A stretch of 64,000 nt of DNA, taken from positions 7,276,501-7,340,500 of the forward strand of contig NC_133910.1 in NCBI RefSeq assembly GCF_964199755.1. The letters run 5' to 3'. Of this stretch, positions 10,801 through 22,800 are shown piece by piece. The position numbers and the translations under genes were made by a program. The number at the start of each line of letters is the position of its first letter. Position 1 is the stretch's first letter. The DNA comes from Larus michahellis (taxonomy: Eukaryota > Chordata > Aves > Charadriiformes > Laridae). The notes beneath the pieces are model-generated. The model worked only from the letters and a program-made list of their open reading frames with translations. It was not told where the DNA came from and searched no databases.

Positions 10801-13800
10801 ACTTCCCTTTGGTCACAGAAGAAACTGATGGCTGCAGTGACAGCGGCTATTTTAGTCAAATAAGCAATTATCTGGAGTGCGAGTGACCGGGATGTTGGGG
10901 GCACTCCAGCTGATTGCTGCCGCTGTGCCTGGCTGGCAGTCCGTGCAGCTGCAAGGTGCTTAGCACCCGGCAGCGTTTGGCCCCAGAGCCTGCGGGGTTC
11001 AGGGTGGGGAGGTGGCTGCCGTGCCTGGGATCCCTTGGGAGCAAGGGGGACGGGGCTGGGACGCGCCACTGGAATAGGTCCTCGCTTTGCAGCTGGGAGG
11101 GAAATGAGCAGAGGGGAAACACTGCTGCAGGGGCAAGTGGAGGAAAGATGGGAAGAGCCGGTGAAGGAGGGTCAGGAGGAGGGAGAGGACACGTTGCAAA
11201 GCCCTTGTGAGCAAAGGCTCACATGGGCAGGTCTGTTTCCAGATATAAACCAAGGAACTGCCAAACATCAGCCCTTGAGCTTCAGCCACAAACCAGCCAG
11301 GGCCAGCTCTCCCATCACAAAGGCTGCCACGATTAGAGGTGCAACCAGGAGCCAGGGAGGGTCGGAAAGCCAGGATCAATAGGCACTTGGTAATTAATGT
11401 GCTTTAATAATAGCCTAAGGGTCGGTGTTTCCAAGCTGCCTGGAGGATCCGCACGCCCTGCTTTGCTAACATCCCAGCCAGCCTGGCTTTGGCCCTCGCG
11501 CAGGTGAAGGAGCTGCAGAATGGCTCTCCTTGGGGAGAGCAGCAGCCAGTAACACTGTCATGCATCCCCCTGAGAGCTCGGTTGGAGGTTTTCAGCTTCC
11601 ACCTGCAAAGGGGCAGCGTGGGCACACCGAGAGGCTCAGAGGGAAGCGAGAGCCTCGGAGGGAAACCACGGAGCCCGTCGCGGGGGAGAAGACTTGGCAG
11701 GAAGATGATTCACTGTCGGATCCTTTTGGATCGGCATCTCCCTGCATGCTACCATCTGGTCTGTCCCCTGGCCCCGTGCGAGAGGAGAGGAGAGGAGGAG
11801 GGCCAGTGCTCCCCGCCTGTCCCAGCAGGGCTGCAGGCACTGGTGGGATCTATCAGCACCCACCGCCCCGTCTCCCCCACCTCAGGCTGCGTCCTGCTCC
11901 CCTTCCTCCCACGCCTCAGCCCTGTCCTGCTACAAACCCCCGCTGCTCCCCGTCTCCTCTCTCCCCTGCAAAGCCAGGGGCAGAGCGCGGGCCTGGCCAG
12001 CGCCTCTGAGCTCTCTTTGTTCTGCGCCGAGGAGCCGCTCGGGGGACCTGTATCTCATCAGCCCTGGCTGCTGCCTGGGGATGTGAGGGGCTCGTTTGAA
12101 TTAATTAGCGGGGAGGCTGCAGGGTTCTGCGTTGGTGGCAGCAGAAATAGCTCTGCGAGGTCACAGCATCCCCTTGGGCAGGGGCGCACCGGGAAGCATG
12201 GGGGTCTTTGAGCCAGGACACGCTTTGCAGCTGGGAGTGTAAAGCCCACCAAGACCAAAGCATGGCCAAATCTCGGCTGTGCCGGTGCAGGACAGAGCGT
12301 GAGGGAGCCCAGCCGGGTGTGAGCAAGGAGGCGCTGAGCCCACCGACGGGTGCTGGGGGAGTCCCTGCCCCTCCCCGTGCGCAGGGCAGGGCGCCGGCGG
12401 TGGGTTCAGGCAGGCATTTGGGGGTTTTATTCAAGAGCCAGGGCTGAAGCAATGCTTTGAGTCATCAGCACTGCCTCGCGCATCCCATACGTGAAACCGT
12501 GGCCTTAATTAAACTGAAGCGGAGCCTTAATTAAACACAACTCGGAGATGGCCTACACAGGAAGCAGGCAGCTGGCTCCCCGCCGCGTGAGGCAGGCGCT
12601 GGTGTCTCCCTCAGAAAGGTGTCACTGGGGTGGGGGTGAAGGAAGACGGGGTGGGCGAGAGGGGACAAGGCTGTCCCTGACCCATGTGCGTCACTGGGGA
12701 GAGCAGATGGATTTGGGATGGGGAGGTAAGAGGGTGCTGGGCCCCCTCAAAGGTACCGGGTCCTCTCAGAGGAGCCCGGGGTGCTGGTTCCCCACAGAGG
12801 AGCTGGCTCTCCTCAGGGGTCCCAGGTCTCCTCATGGGTGCCAGCTCCCCTCAAGGTGCAGGCAGCCGGGGTTGCTGATACCCTTCAGGGGTGCCAGGTC
12901 CCCTCAGAGGATCTGGTTCTCCTCATGGGTGCCGGCTCCCCTCAGGGCACAGGCAGCCGGGGTTGCTAGTTCCCCTCAGGGGTGCCTGATCCCCTCATGG
13001 GTGCTGGGTCCCCGCAGGGCACAGGCAGTCAGGGGGCTGGTTCCTCTCAGGGGTGCCACCTCCCCTTAGAGGAACCAGTTCTCACGGGTCCTGGGTCACC
13101 TTATGGTTGCTGGTTTCCCTCAGGGCACTGGCACTCGGGGTGCGGTTCCCCTTATGGCACAAGCAACCAGGTTGCCAGTTCTCCTCAGGGGTGCCTGATC
13201 CCCTCAGAGGAGCCGGTTTCAGGGGTGCTGGGTCCCATCATGGGTGCCCGCAGCCGGGGTGCCAGGTCCCCTCAGAGGGTCTGGTTCTCCTCATGGGTCC
13301 TGGGTCCCCTCAGGGCCCAGGCAGCTGGGGTGCCGGGTCCCCTCACGGGTCCCAGTTCCCCTCAAGCTGCAGGCAGCTGGGGCGCTAGTTCTCCTCATGG
13401 GTCCCGGGTCCCATCATGGGTCCCTGTTCCCCTCAGGGTCCTGGCAACCAGGGTGCCGGTTTCCCTCAGGGGTGCCGGGTACCCTCTCGACGCGGCAGCG
13501 CCGCGGGTGCCGGTTCTCCCGGGGTCCGCGATGCCGGTGCGGGCGGCCCCGCGGGGCGGGCCGGGGCGGAGCTGCCGCGCCGGTGCCGCCCCCCGCTGCC
13601 GACAAGGATGAGGTAATCGGGGAAGCGGCTGAAATTGAAGCCCGGCGGCGGCGGCGGCGGCAGCGGCGGTGCAGCCCGGGCCGGGGCAGCCCCGGCCGGG
13701 CTCGCCGCGCCATGACGGAGCGGTGCAGCCTGTGGAGCGCCCTGTCGGCGGCCGCCTGCTGCTTCTACCGCGGCTCCTTCATGCAGGTCCAGGTGAGCGG

Positions 13801-16800
13801 GGGCGGCGGGGGGGACCCGGGCTCCCTGAGCCCGCAGGCGTGGGGAAGGCGGCGGGGGTACGGCGGGAGGGGGAGCGGCGGGGGCCCGGCCCGAGCCCCG
13901 GCCTGCAGCGGGGGTGCGAGGGGGCGGCCTCCCCCGGGAGCCCCGCTCCGCACCGAGCCGGGTGCGGGCAGCGAGTGCGAGATGAGCCGAGCACCAGGTC
14001 ATGGGGCAGAGCTCAGCCCCCTCCGCAGCCGGGAGCCAAAGCTGCCCGATCCCCCCCCGCGACCAGCAGCACTTTTGACAGGCAGCACAAGTCTTTAAAG
14101 GAAGCCCTGACCTCCCGCAGACCTCATGAAGGGGAGCGTTTAGCATCCCCCAAAAGATGGCATGTGCTGGGAGCATCACTGAGGAGAGACTGAGCCTAGA
14201 TGAACGCACGGCTTCTTGGCCTGGGTCTCCGTGTATGCACTGCGCGGGTCTGGCTGGTGGGAGAAAGCTGGGATCCATCTGTCACCTGTCCTGTGGTGCT
14301 TCCAGCACTGCCACTGTCTGGGCACAGGTCTAGGTGTCCTATTTTTGGACTCTGGCATTTGCACAGGAGGGGCACAGCGCTAGGTATTGGTTCCATCATT
14401 TAGAGAGTTAGAGAGCAGAGGTGTTTAGGATTTCAAGAGCCAAGCAGGCTCTGGTCTGAAGCAAGAGCTGTAGCATACTGCAAGTTAGAAGGGAGCCCGC
14501 AGCCAAGAGAGCTGGCAGTCTTTTTCAGTACTCCTGCTGAGTGAGGTAGGTGCTGAGCTTTAGAGATTATGCTGGGTAAGACGGAGCCCAGAAGCAGCAT
14601 TTCAAGTCTTGTCATGATTGCGGCTGATCTCAGTGCAAAGCCAGGGATTTTGATTGCTAGCGGGGGTGAAGAGGGAAAAGCAGGAGAGCATCTCCTGCTT
14701 GTCCAAAGGCCACTGAGCAACACAAGGGGACATGCCCTAGCACTGCAGCCCTTGGGCTGCACATTGCAGGGGGTGATGGGGTGCTTTCAGTGAGCTGCTG
14801 CCAGAACAAGGGAGAGACAGGTAGGCGTCTAGCTGTCACACAGGGATGCAAGAAGGGATGGAGGGCACTCCATCCCAACCTCAGAAAGAGTTAAAAGTGA
14901 AGCCCTAAGTGCTCACCTGGCTCTGCCAGATCTTTCACCATCTATTTGTGTCCAAGCGTGCCCAGCAAACACACACTGAAGTCCCCATGAATGACTGGAG
15001 CGCTTCCAGCTGACAGCCGCATCCCTGCTCACCGCCAATGGCAGTGCACCCAGCCTGGGAAGCACTGACATCATTTCTGGCCAATAGCAGCTCCGAAAAG
15101 GGATGCAGCAGCAGCCACTGCTGTCGTCTTGGAGTGAGATAAGTAATATATAGATGGATGGAAATGTGTGTGTACACACACCCCATCACTGCACTGGAGA
15201 CCCACTCCCCCAGGGCAGTGGTAGCAGTACACTGCACCACCCCACCACGCAGCCTGGGACACTTGTCCCACCTTAGAGCACCCAGATGTTCCCAGCCATC
15301 ATCCCCAGCTGCACTCCACCCCTGCCAGCCAGGCATAATTGCTCCAGAGCTGCCACAAAGGAGCACAGACAAGGGGAGAGGAGACCCTGTGGGTGGCCAG
15401 GACCAGTCCCAGGAAGGGCTTTGAATGCCAGGACAAAAATCTTGAGTCCAAGGTCTGCCTTCAGTGGGGACTAATGGAGATGTGGCATTCCCAAGAGATG
15501 CCTTCAGTCACCCATGGGGTACGTAGGTGGGCTGGTGCCTTCTCAGAGGCCATTTAGATGCCCAGAGTCATTGCAAGACAGGACAGAGGAACAAATGATT
15601 TCTTTTCCATATGGATATTGAGATCAGTAGGATGGACTGGCTCACAGCAGGGTACGCAGACTTAAAGAAAGCCCATAACAGCTTGAAGGTTGTTTGTGGT
15701 GGGATTTTCTCATTGTGGTCATGCAGGAGGGACTAACCATTCTCAGGTGGTACCTGGCATCTGGATCGGTGAGCGCAGCAGTCCTGCACTGGGCAGGAAT
15801 GCAGACCAGTTCTTGGGTTTGCCATGATGCTAGCTGTCTCTCAGCAGCGATGTTTGCTCTGAAATACTTCACTGAAGTAGCCCATTGCCAGGCACAGAGG
15901 AAGCTGGGAAGACCCCTCACACAATTTTGGGGTTTTCCCCATACACCTGCTCCCAATGGCTTGTGGTCCGTTTCCTCCCAGTTCTGCTTCCCAGGCCCCA
16001 CAGCTCCTCCAGCAGCCAGAGCAGGGGTGGAAAACTCCAGAATGGGCTGGGATTTCCCTAGCCAGGGTCCCAGCACAGGGCGGGCAGCACAAGAGCAGGA
16101 GGGAGAGCAGATGCGCTCGGTGCCCTGAGGTTAGTCAGATGTTATCAGCAGAGGAGCAGGGTGGGGTGCGAGTACACCTTGCTCTCCAAGCTGACTTCAT
16201 CCTCAGCTGCAACTCCTCCAGATCTGGGAGGGGAGATCAGGAAAGCAGACTGCAAATCACTCCTGTTTCATAAGACTACCTTTGCAAGGAGAGAAAGCCG
16301 AACACCAGCCTTTGAAGCTCTCCTTACACCAGGCAGAGCTACAGCCACCGTTCTACATGTAGCACAGCTGTCAGCACCCTCCATCCCCCCACAGCCCTTG
16401 CCCTGCCAGTTTCAATCCTTGCCCCTCAACTGGGACTGGAGGCACTTTCTCCCCCCAAAAGCAGCAGGGAGAGTCAGGGAAGCAGTCAGGGATGGGGACT
16501 GTCCCCTGTGCACGACAGCACCAGAGGATTCCCCATGCCTGTGACTGTGAAACAGCCCATCAGGGTGCTGAATGTGACGGAGGAGCTCTCCTTTCTCCAG
16601 CCAAGCCAGCTTGGCTGCTGGTTAGGATTCCTCAAGCAGAGCTTGGCATTGTCTCTGGCAGCTCCTGAGCTGGTTTGTCTGGTGTGGCTGGTTCAGAGAA
16701 CCGCTCTAATCCCCATTTCTTCCCGCTCAGCTGGAAGAGGCCTTGGGGCTCTCCATGCAGGAGGCCAGCACCATGCACTTGAGCTAGGTGCTAGTAGAAC

Positions 16801-19800
16801 TCAAGGCTTTTCCCCACACCCAACCCACCAGCATGCAAGACCTCACATTGAGCCGTACCTCTTTTGATGTCCCCTCAGCGCAGCCGAAGAGTGCCAAGCG
16901 GTGCCCTTTTCAGCGCGGCGCTCAGACATCCGCTTACACACTCCTGACAGTGCTCGGCTGGCTTGTGCCGCCTTGCCATGCCTCGCCAGCGCCCGCGCCT
17001 CGGCGCCTGGCCAGCTGGCAGCCTGCGAGCCGGCCTCCTCTGAGACACGCTACTGAGCGGAGCAGAGGAAAGCTGATCGCTGCTGGAGGGCTTGGGGACC
17101 AGAGGAAGCACATCCCTCCACAGCATGTGGGTGTCCTGCGCCAAGGGCTTGTGGCAAGCCCGGCTCCCGCACGGAGAGCAGAGCAGCCAGGTGACTTCAG
17201 CAGCAGCTAGTGCATGTTTGAAGAGTGTGAGACACACAATGAGGACCAGTCCCTTGAGTCACATCACACCAAGGAAAAGGGCTCCCCACGATCAGTCTCT
17301 TGCTGCCTCCCTGTCTATCGTAGCCACACAGTCACCCCAAGCAGTGGCCTTTTTGGTGGCCATGCAAATCAGATCAGATCTCATTGCCCAGCTGAGGAGC
17401 CAAAGGGACAGTGCCCTCCACATGGCTGGAGAAGGTGGCTTGTGGCACCCTCTGCTCACAACTGGCCTCTCTCCCCCATCTGCAAAGTGCAAAACCTCTC
17501 TTGCCTCTCCCAAACCTCCTGCTCTCTCCTGCTAGCTTAGCACCTGGCTCCTGGCATGGATGCCAGCCGGCTGTTGCCCAAATCCAGGCTTGGAGACGCC
17601 GGGCGCTGCTCAGCTGGGTTTGTGTTTGTTATCCCATTCATTTGCATGGGGAGGATTTGGGGGAAAACCCAGATGTACAACGCTGAGCAGAACAGGCACT
17701 AATCCCTGCTCCAGGGGTAGTGGGGGGGCGGGGGGAGGGGGGACAGGAGTGCTGGCTCCAAACCGCTCCCAGCTCAGCTCCGATGGCTTTAGCCTGCACA
17801 GACAGGAGAGGCTCCCAGGGGGTCCCTCCCTGCCTCAGAGTTTGGGGTGAGCCATGCCGCGGGGAGGGTGCCATAGCCAAGTGTCCCCCATCGCCGCTTG
17901 GCCAAGCTAGGTCTGCTCAGTGGCAGCGGATGGGTTGTCATGGAAACGGCATCTGCTCAGCCTCAGCCCCCCGGGAGGCAGCCGGACCTCAGCAGCATCC
18001 GCCGGCTACCATTTATTTTTAATAGGGTTCAGCAGCGCTGGGTGGCTTTGTCTCCACAAGGGCCCCTGAGCAGCAGTGAGCGCTCAGCTCCCCGTCACCC
18101 TCAGTCAGGAGGGGACAACCCACATGTTTCCTGGTTCAGGTTCCCACAGCTCCAGCGAGCAGGACCCTCTCATGGGGAGGGTAAACACGGTCAGATGAGC
18201 AAGTCTGAGTTCAGTCCATACTGTTTTCACAGGCTGCTTCCACTGTCCCAGCACCTTTTGACTCGATAGGAGTTGGGAAAGGAGGAACAGGGGCAGGTCT
18301 AGGTTGGTGAGGGCAAGCCCTGGAGAGCATGGTCCATCACAAAGGCCCTTTGCACCCTCCTTCCCTCTCCCCAGGCTGGAGCAGTGTCTCTAGAATAGCA
18401 TCGCTGCCTGGCTTGGCTGATGAATGCAGCTACCATGGGGGATGGAGTATCCAAGGGGGACCTTGGATCAGGCTACTGCTGAGGGACTTGGTGGGGTCCC
18501 AGGAGCACCCCAAGAGCAGTAGGTACAAGGCAGGAGAGCAGCACAGTGCTCTACACTTTCACCTGCTCACAACTGCTAAAGGAGCAGAGGGAATCGATAT
18601 GGGACACAGAGGATGAGGTGCTGGGCAAAGGGGTCAACTCTGAAGCGGGTCTCTGGTGCACTGGGGAACCAGCTGCCACGTGAGGCCAGCCATGAGTGTC
18701 AGTCTGCTCCTCTGGCAGTGCCAGAGCGGTGTCAGCAGCGTTTCAAGCCCATGCCTGTCCTCCAAGATGCCAGCAGCATCCCGCCCTAACAATCGCCAAG
18801 GAGCTGGGCAAGCCTACGGTGCCTCCTCACACTGGCACCGGTGGTGGAGCCAGGCCACCACACCACCCTCACTCATGGGAGCAGTGGAACAGGACACCCC
18901 TGTAGCTCCATCCAAGTTCCCTGGTCCATGGCAGTGGCATGCAAGTCCCCCTTGCAGGGCAGCACACACCTGGGATGTGGGAGGAACCCAGGAGTCCTGG
19001 CTCCCGTGCCCGGCTCCGCCATGCAGCGCTGACAAGGCACTAGTGTCGGCACCACAGCAGGACTCATCTCAAAGCCACCATGCTGACCAGGGGAGCCGGC
19101 CTCGCGTGCAGAGCACGCAGGAACACCAAGCCTGCACTCGCTTCCCCAAACAAGCGCCGGCTCCACTGTGCCGGCAGCTCAGCATCCTCGGCTGCCCTCT
19201 GGGAATGTTGGCCAAGCAGCAGGCAGGGAGCGCGGCTGGCTCCAGCCAACGGGAGACATGACGCCATCCCTTATCTCTCCAGGGAGAAGGCAAATTGCGT
19301 CCTCCAGGCTCAGGTGCACCAGTGCCGGTAAAAGCTAATTTTGATGCAGAAGGTTCCCTTTATGTTTGTCATTACTATTCATGCCACCATCAGGCTAAAC
19401 ACAAGTTAACCCTTTGGAGGGGGGACTGCAGTGGATGTTTCAAGGAGGAGGAATAATGCAGGTTTCCTCCTGAAAGAGTGCTTCCCATGGTGGTTTAGCC
19501 CTGGAGATGTTTGAAAGGGAGCTGGGGCAGGTTGTCTCCTGCCCAACCACACTCAGCTCTGAGCTGGGGCAGAGGGGCACACACTGGGAACAGGGTGATC
19601 AGGCATGTTGGGGGCATGCCTTCAGGAGACACTCCAGGTGCTCCCGGTGGCAGTGCATTACCATCAACAGGCAGCTTACACCACCCACATCCTTTGCCAC
19701 AAGCAGCGATCCTCAAACACAGCTGTGATTTACATGTCCCCTGCGCACAGGCCTGCTCCTGACAGGTGGCATCACCAGTGCCTGCACCATGAGTCCCAGA

Positions 19801-22800
19801 GTCCTCACATGGGGACCCTGCCAGCCCATCCCAGGGTTAGCCCTTCCTTTCCCAGACCCTGCACTGCTGCACCAGTTGACACTCTCTCCTCCCCTGTACA
19901 GTTCTCCAAGGAGAAATACATCCTTGACTCATCACCAGAGAAGCTTCACAAGGAGCTGGAAGAGGAGCTGAAGCTGAGCAGCACCGACCTGCGCAGCCAC
20001 GCTTGGTACCATGGCCGCATTCCCCGGGAGGTGAGGAGGGGAAGGTGGGTTGCTCCGGGCACCCTTTGCTTGGGCTGCTCTGGGAGAGCAGCCTGAGGCC
20101 ACACAGAGCCACCAGCCTGCTGCGAAGCCGCTGGGCAAGGGCTTCATTAGCTCTGAGCTGCCTGGTTTTGCCACGGGAAATGCTCTCCTGCAGCTCAGAG
20201 CCGGGGGCAAGGGGAACAAGCCAATGCTCCAAATAACACCCCAGCAGAGCATCCGCCCAGCCTGAGCCACTGCCCTGTCCCCTGCCAGGTGTCGGAGAGC
20301 CTTGTGCAGAGGAACGGTGACTTTCTCATCCGCGACTCGCTCACCAGCCTGGGTGACTATGTGCTGACGTGCCGCTGGCGCAATGAGCCCCTCCACTTCA
20401 AGATCAACAAGGTGACGGTCAAGTCCAGCGAGGGCCATACCCGCGTCCAGTACCTCTTCGAGCAGGAGAGCTTTGACAACGTGCCTGCCCTCGTCCGCTT
20501 CTACGTGGGCAACCGCAAGGCCATCTCTGAGCAGAGTGGAGCCATTGTCTACTGCCCCATCAACCGCACCTTCCCCTTGCGCTACCTGGAAGCCAGCTAC
20601 GGGCTGGCCAACGGCAAGCATGGGGGACCCCATAGCCCCGCCAGCCAGAAAGGGGGGCACATAAAGAGGAGGAGCATCACCATGACAGACGGCCTGACAG
20701 CAGACAAGATCACCAGGGCTGAGGGTTGCCCAACCAGGTGAGCACACAGTCTCATCCCAGCTCAGCTGGGCAGAGGACGAGCCCCTGGGAAAGAGGCAGG
20801 GCCACACTTGGTCCCTGCTCCCTGGGTGCAGGGCAGGGATTTGGGAATGGAAACTGTCCCCACTCAGGTGTGGGGAGAGACCAGCAAAGGTATGGGGGGG
20901 AGGAACCGGTACACAGCTGGAACTGGGGTTTTCTCCCAGGCCAGCTGCCAGCTACACTGAGCTGCTGCAGCAGACACCCAGTGAGCAGACATGACTTTAG
21001 CATCGGAGGCCAGAAGCCAGAGTGTTTTACAATCACCCAGTCCAGGATTAGCAGCGTGTCAGGGCTTGTCAGAGCCAGGGAGCCAAGGTTTCCCAGGCAG
21101 ATACAAGGGGAGAGCCAATCCCAGCCACCAAGAGGGCATTTGTTGACTTGTTTTTGAAGGGCCCTTTTAGTTTTAGAGACCTTTGTGTTCAGCTGGAGCA
21201 TTTTCAAGGAGTTACCAAGCAGAGCTGAAAGCCTGATGGTGGGAGGAAACCGAAGGAGTTGTGCTGATGGGGGTCTGCACAGCCCCCAGATCACAGCCTG
21301 CGAGTGGCTGATCTGCTCACATTAACCTTGGAGCAGTTAGGCTCCCCTGGGGGTGGAGAAGGGGATTTCCTTTGCATGGCTAGTTTTCAGCAGCCCCAGG
21401 CTGCTCAGAGCCCAGAAGGGGAGGCAGAGCCGCACATATATGCTCACATGCAGCAGCTGAGGGGGCACCCCATCTACTCCTGCCTTCCTAACGGGACACA
21501 GCCTGTCATGGAACCAAGATGCTTTCTCGCCACCCTGACCTTCTCAGCCCAAGGGCAGGGTGAAAACATGCCAGCAGAAAACAGGCAACAAACTGTTACG
21601 GCAGGGAAAAGAAAAACACTCAGAATTCCAGGAGAGCATATGTGTTTCCACAAGAAGAGCCCAGATCCATCAGTTTTTCCTCACCACTCACATCTTCTCC
21701 AAACCCCTTATCACCGCCACTGCTCTCCCATCCTCCTCCCCCCGCAGAGGCACAGCACTCAAGACTAAAGACATCACAGCAGCCCAGCCCTCACCCATGG
21801 CAGGGGGGGCAGTGAATTACCTGCCATGCCTCCTTGCAACCCTTCCTGAGCCCATTGGCACACAGTGTTAGCATCAGGCCACAACTGCTGCCCCACCAGC
21901 CTAAGAGACCTCCTTGCTTGCTATGCAGCTCCTTGAGCACTCCCAGTGCAGCTCACCAACCCAGACACCTCACTGCTTCCATCGGGTATCTACTGAGCTC
22001 ACAGTCCAGCTTCCAGGCACTTCTCCTAAGCTTTGGGTCAGAGCAACAACTCACCTAAGCATCCCAACACAGCTCACCTAACCAACCTTGCAGCACAACC
22101 CTGGAAAACTACCCTCCATGACTTCTTTGCCAGAGCCACTTCCCCACAGTACCCTAGAGCCGAGCTATCCCATCATACCTTAGCATCAGGGCATCCCTGT
22201 CCCCTGCTCCATACAACCAAACTCCCTGAAGGAAGGGCCGTCTCTGCTTTATATAGGTACTGAACCCTTCTGCTCCCAGCTGCCTGCAGAGACTGCCCAC
22301 TCGTTGCTCCAGCTGAGCTCGTTACGGGTTCAGCTCATTATGGGTGGTTTTGGAAGGAGGTGATGACCTGAGGGGAGGTGATGGGACAGCAAACCCTCAT
22401 CCCAGCCCCTCTGCCCTTGCTTGGGCCCCATTTGCAGGGACTAACTTGCCCCATCTGTCCCCCTCCCCAGTGTGTCCCTACCCCATCACAGAGACATCAT
22501 TCGCAACTGTGCCGTCAGCGTGGACCAGATCCAAGACCTGCACTCCCCGATGTCCCCCATCTCCGAGAACCCAGCGTCACCCGCCTATAGCACGGGTAGG
22601 CATCACCCCTCCATCCCACTGGGGACAGTGGAGACGTGGGTCAGGCTGGGCTTGGTATGGGTGCGATATGAGGACCTGGGGCGGGGGACGGAGCTGGCTG
22701 TAAAGACAAGCCCCTGCATCACTCCCTGCAAGTGAAACCCTGTCTGGCTCTCTGCACAGCAAAGAAAACTGTCCTGACAGAGGGCTTGAGCTGAGGATGG

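Larger units (their letters stand above)
9322..13711. other. SH2D3C intron 3, first part; no further gene
   Basis: Apart from the minisatellite at 12750-13480 and the CpG island that starts near 13480, no gene, hairpin or repeat was recognised here. Several blocks (for example around 10840-10930 and 12480-12540) are AT-richer than their surroundings and could be enhancers, but nothing in them is diagnostic. Confidence 0.5.

Noticed and set aside
12548-13611. Plus-strand open frames with repeated SPQG/SSGVPGPL motifs
   Set aside because: Translation of the 25-bp minisatellite; no acceptor, donor or homology.
15395-15495. Possible old LINE/SINE fragment (GGGCTTTGAATGCCAGGACA context)
   Set aside because: A faint resemblance to old LINE-type 3' sequence, too weak to name without a repeat library search; no CR1 terminal repeat was seen.
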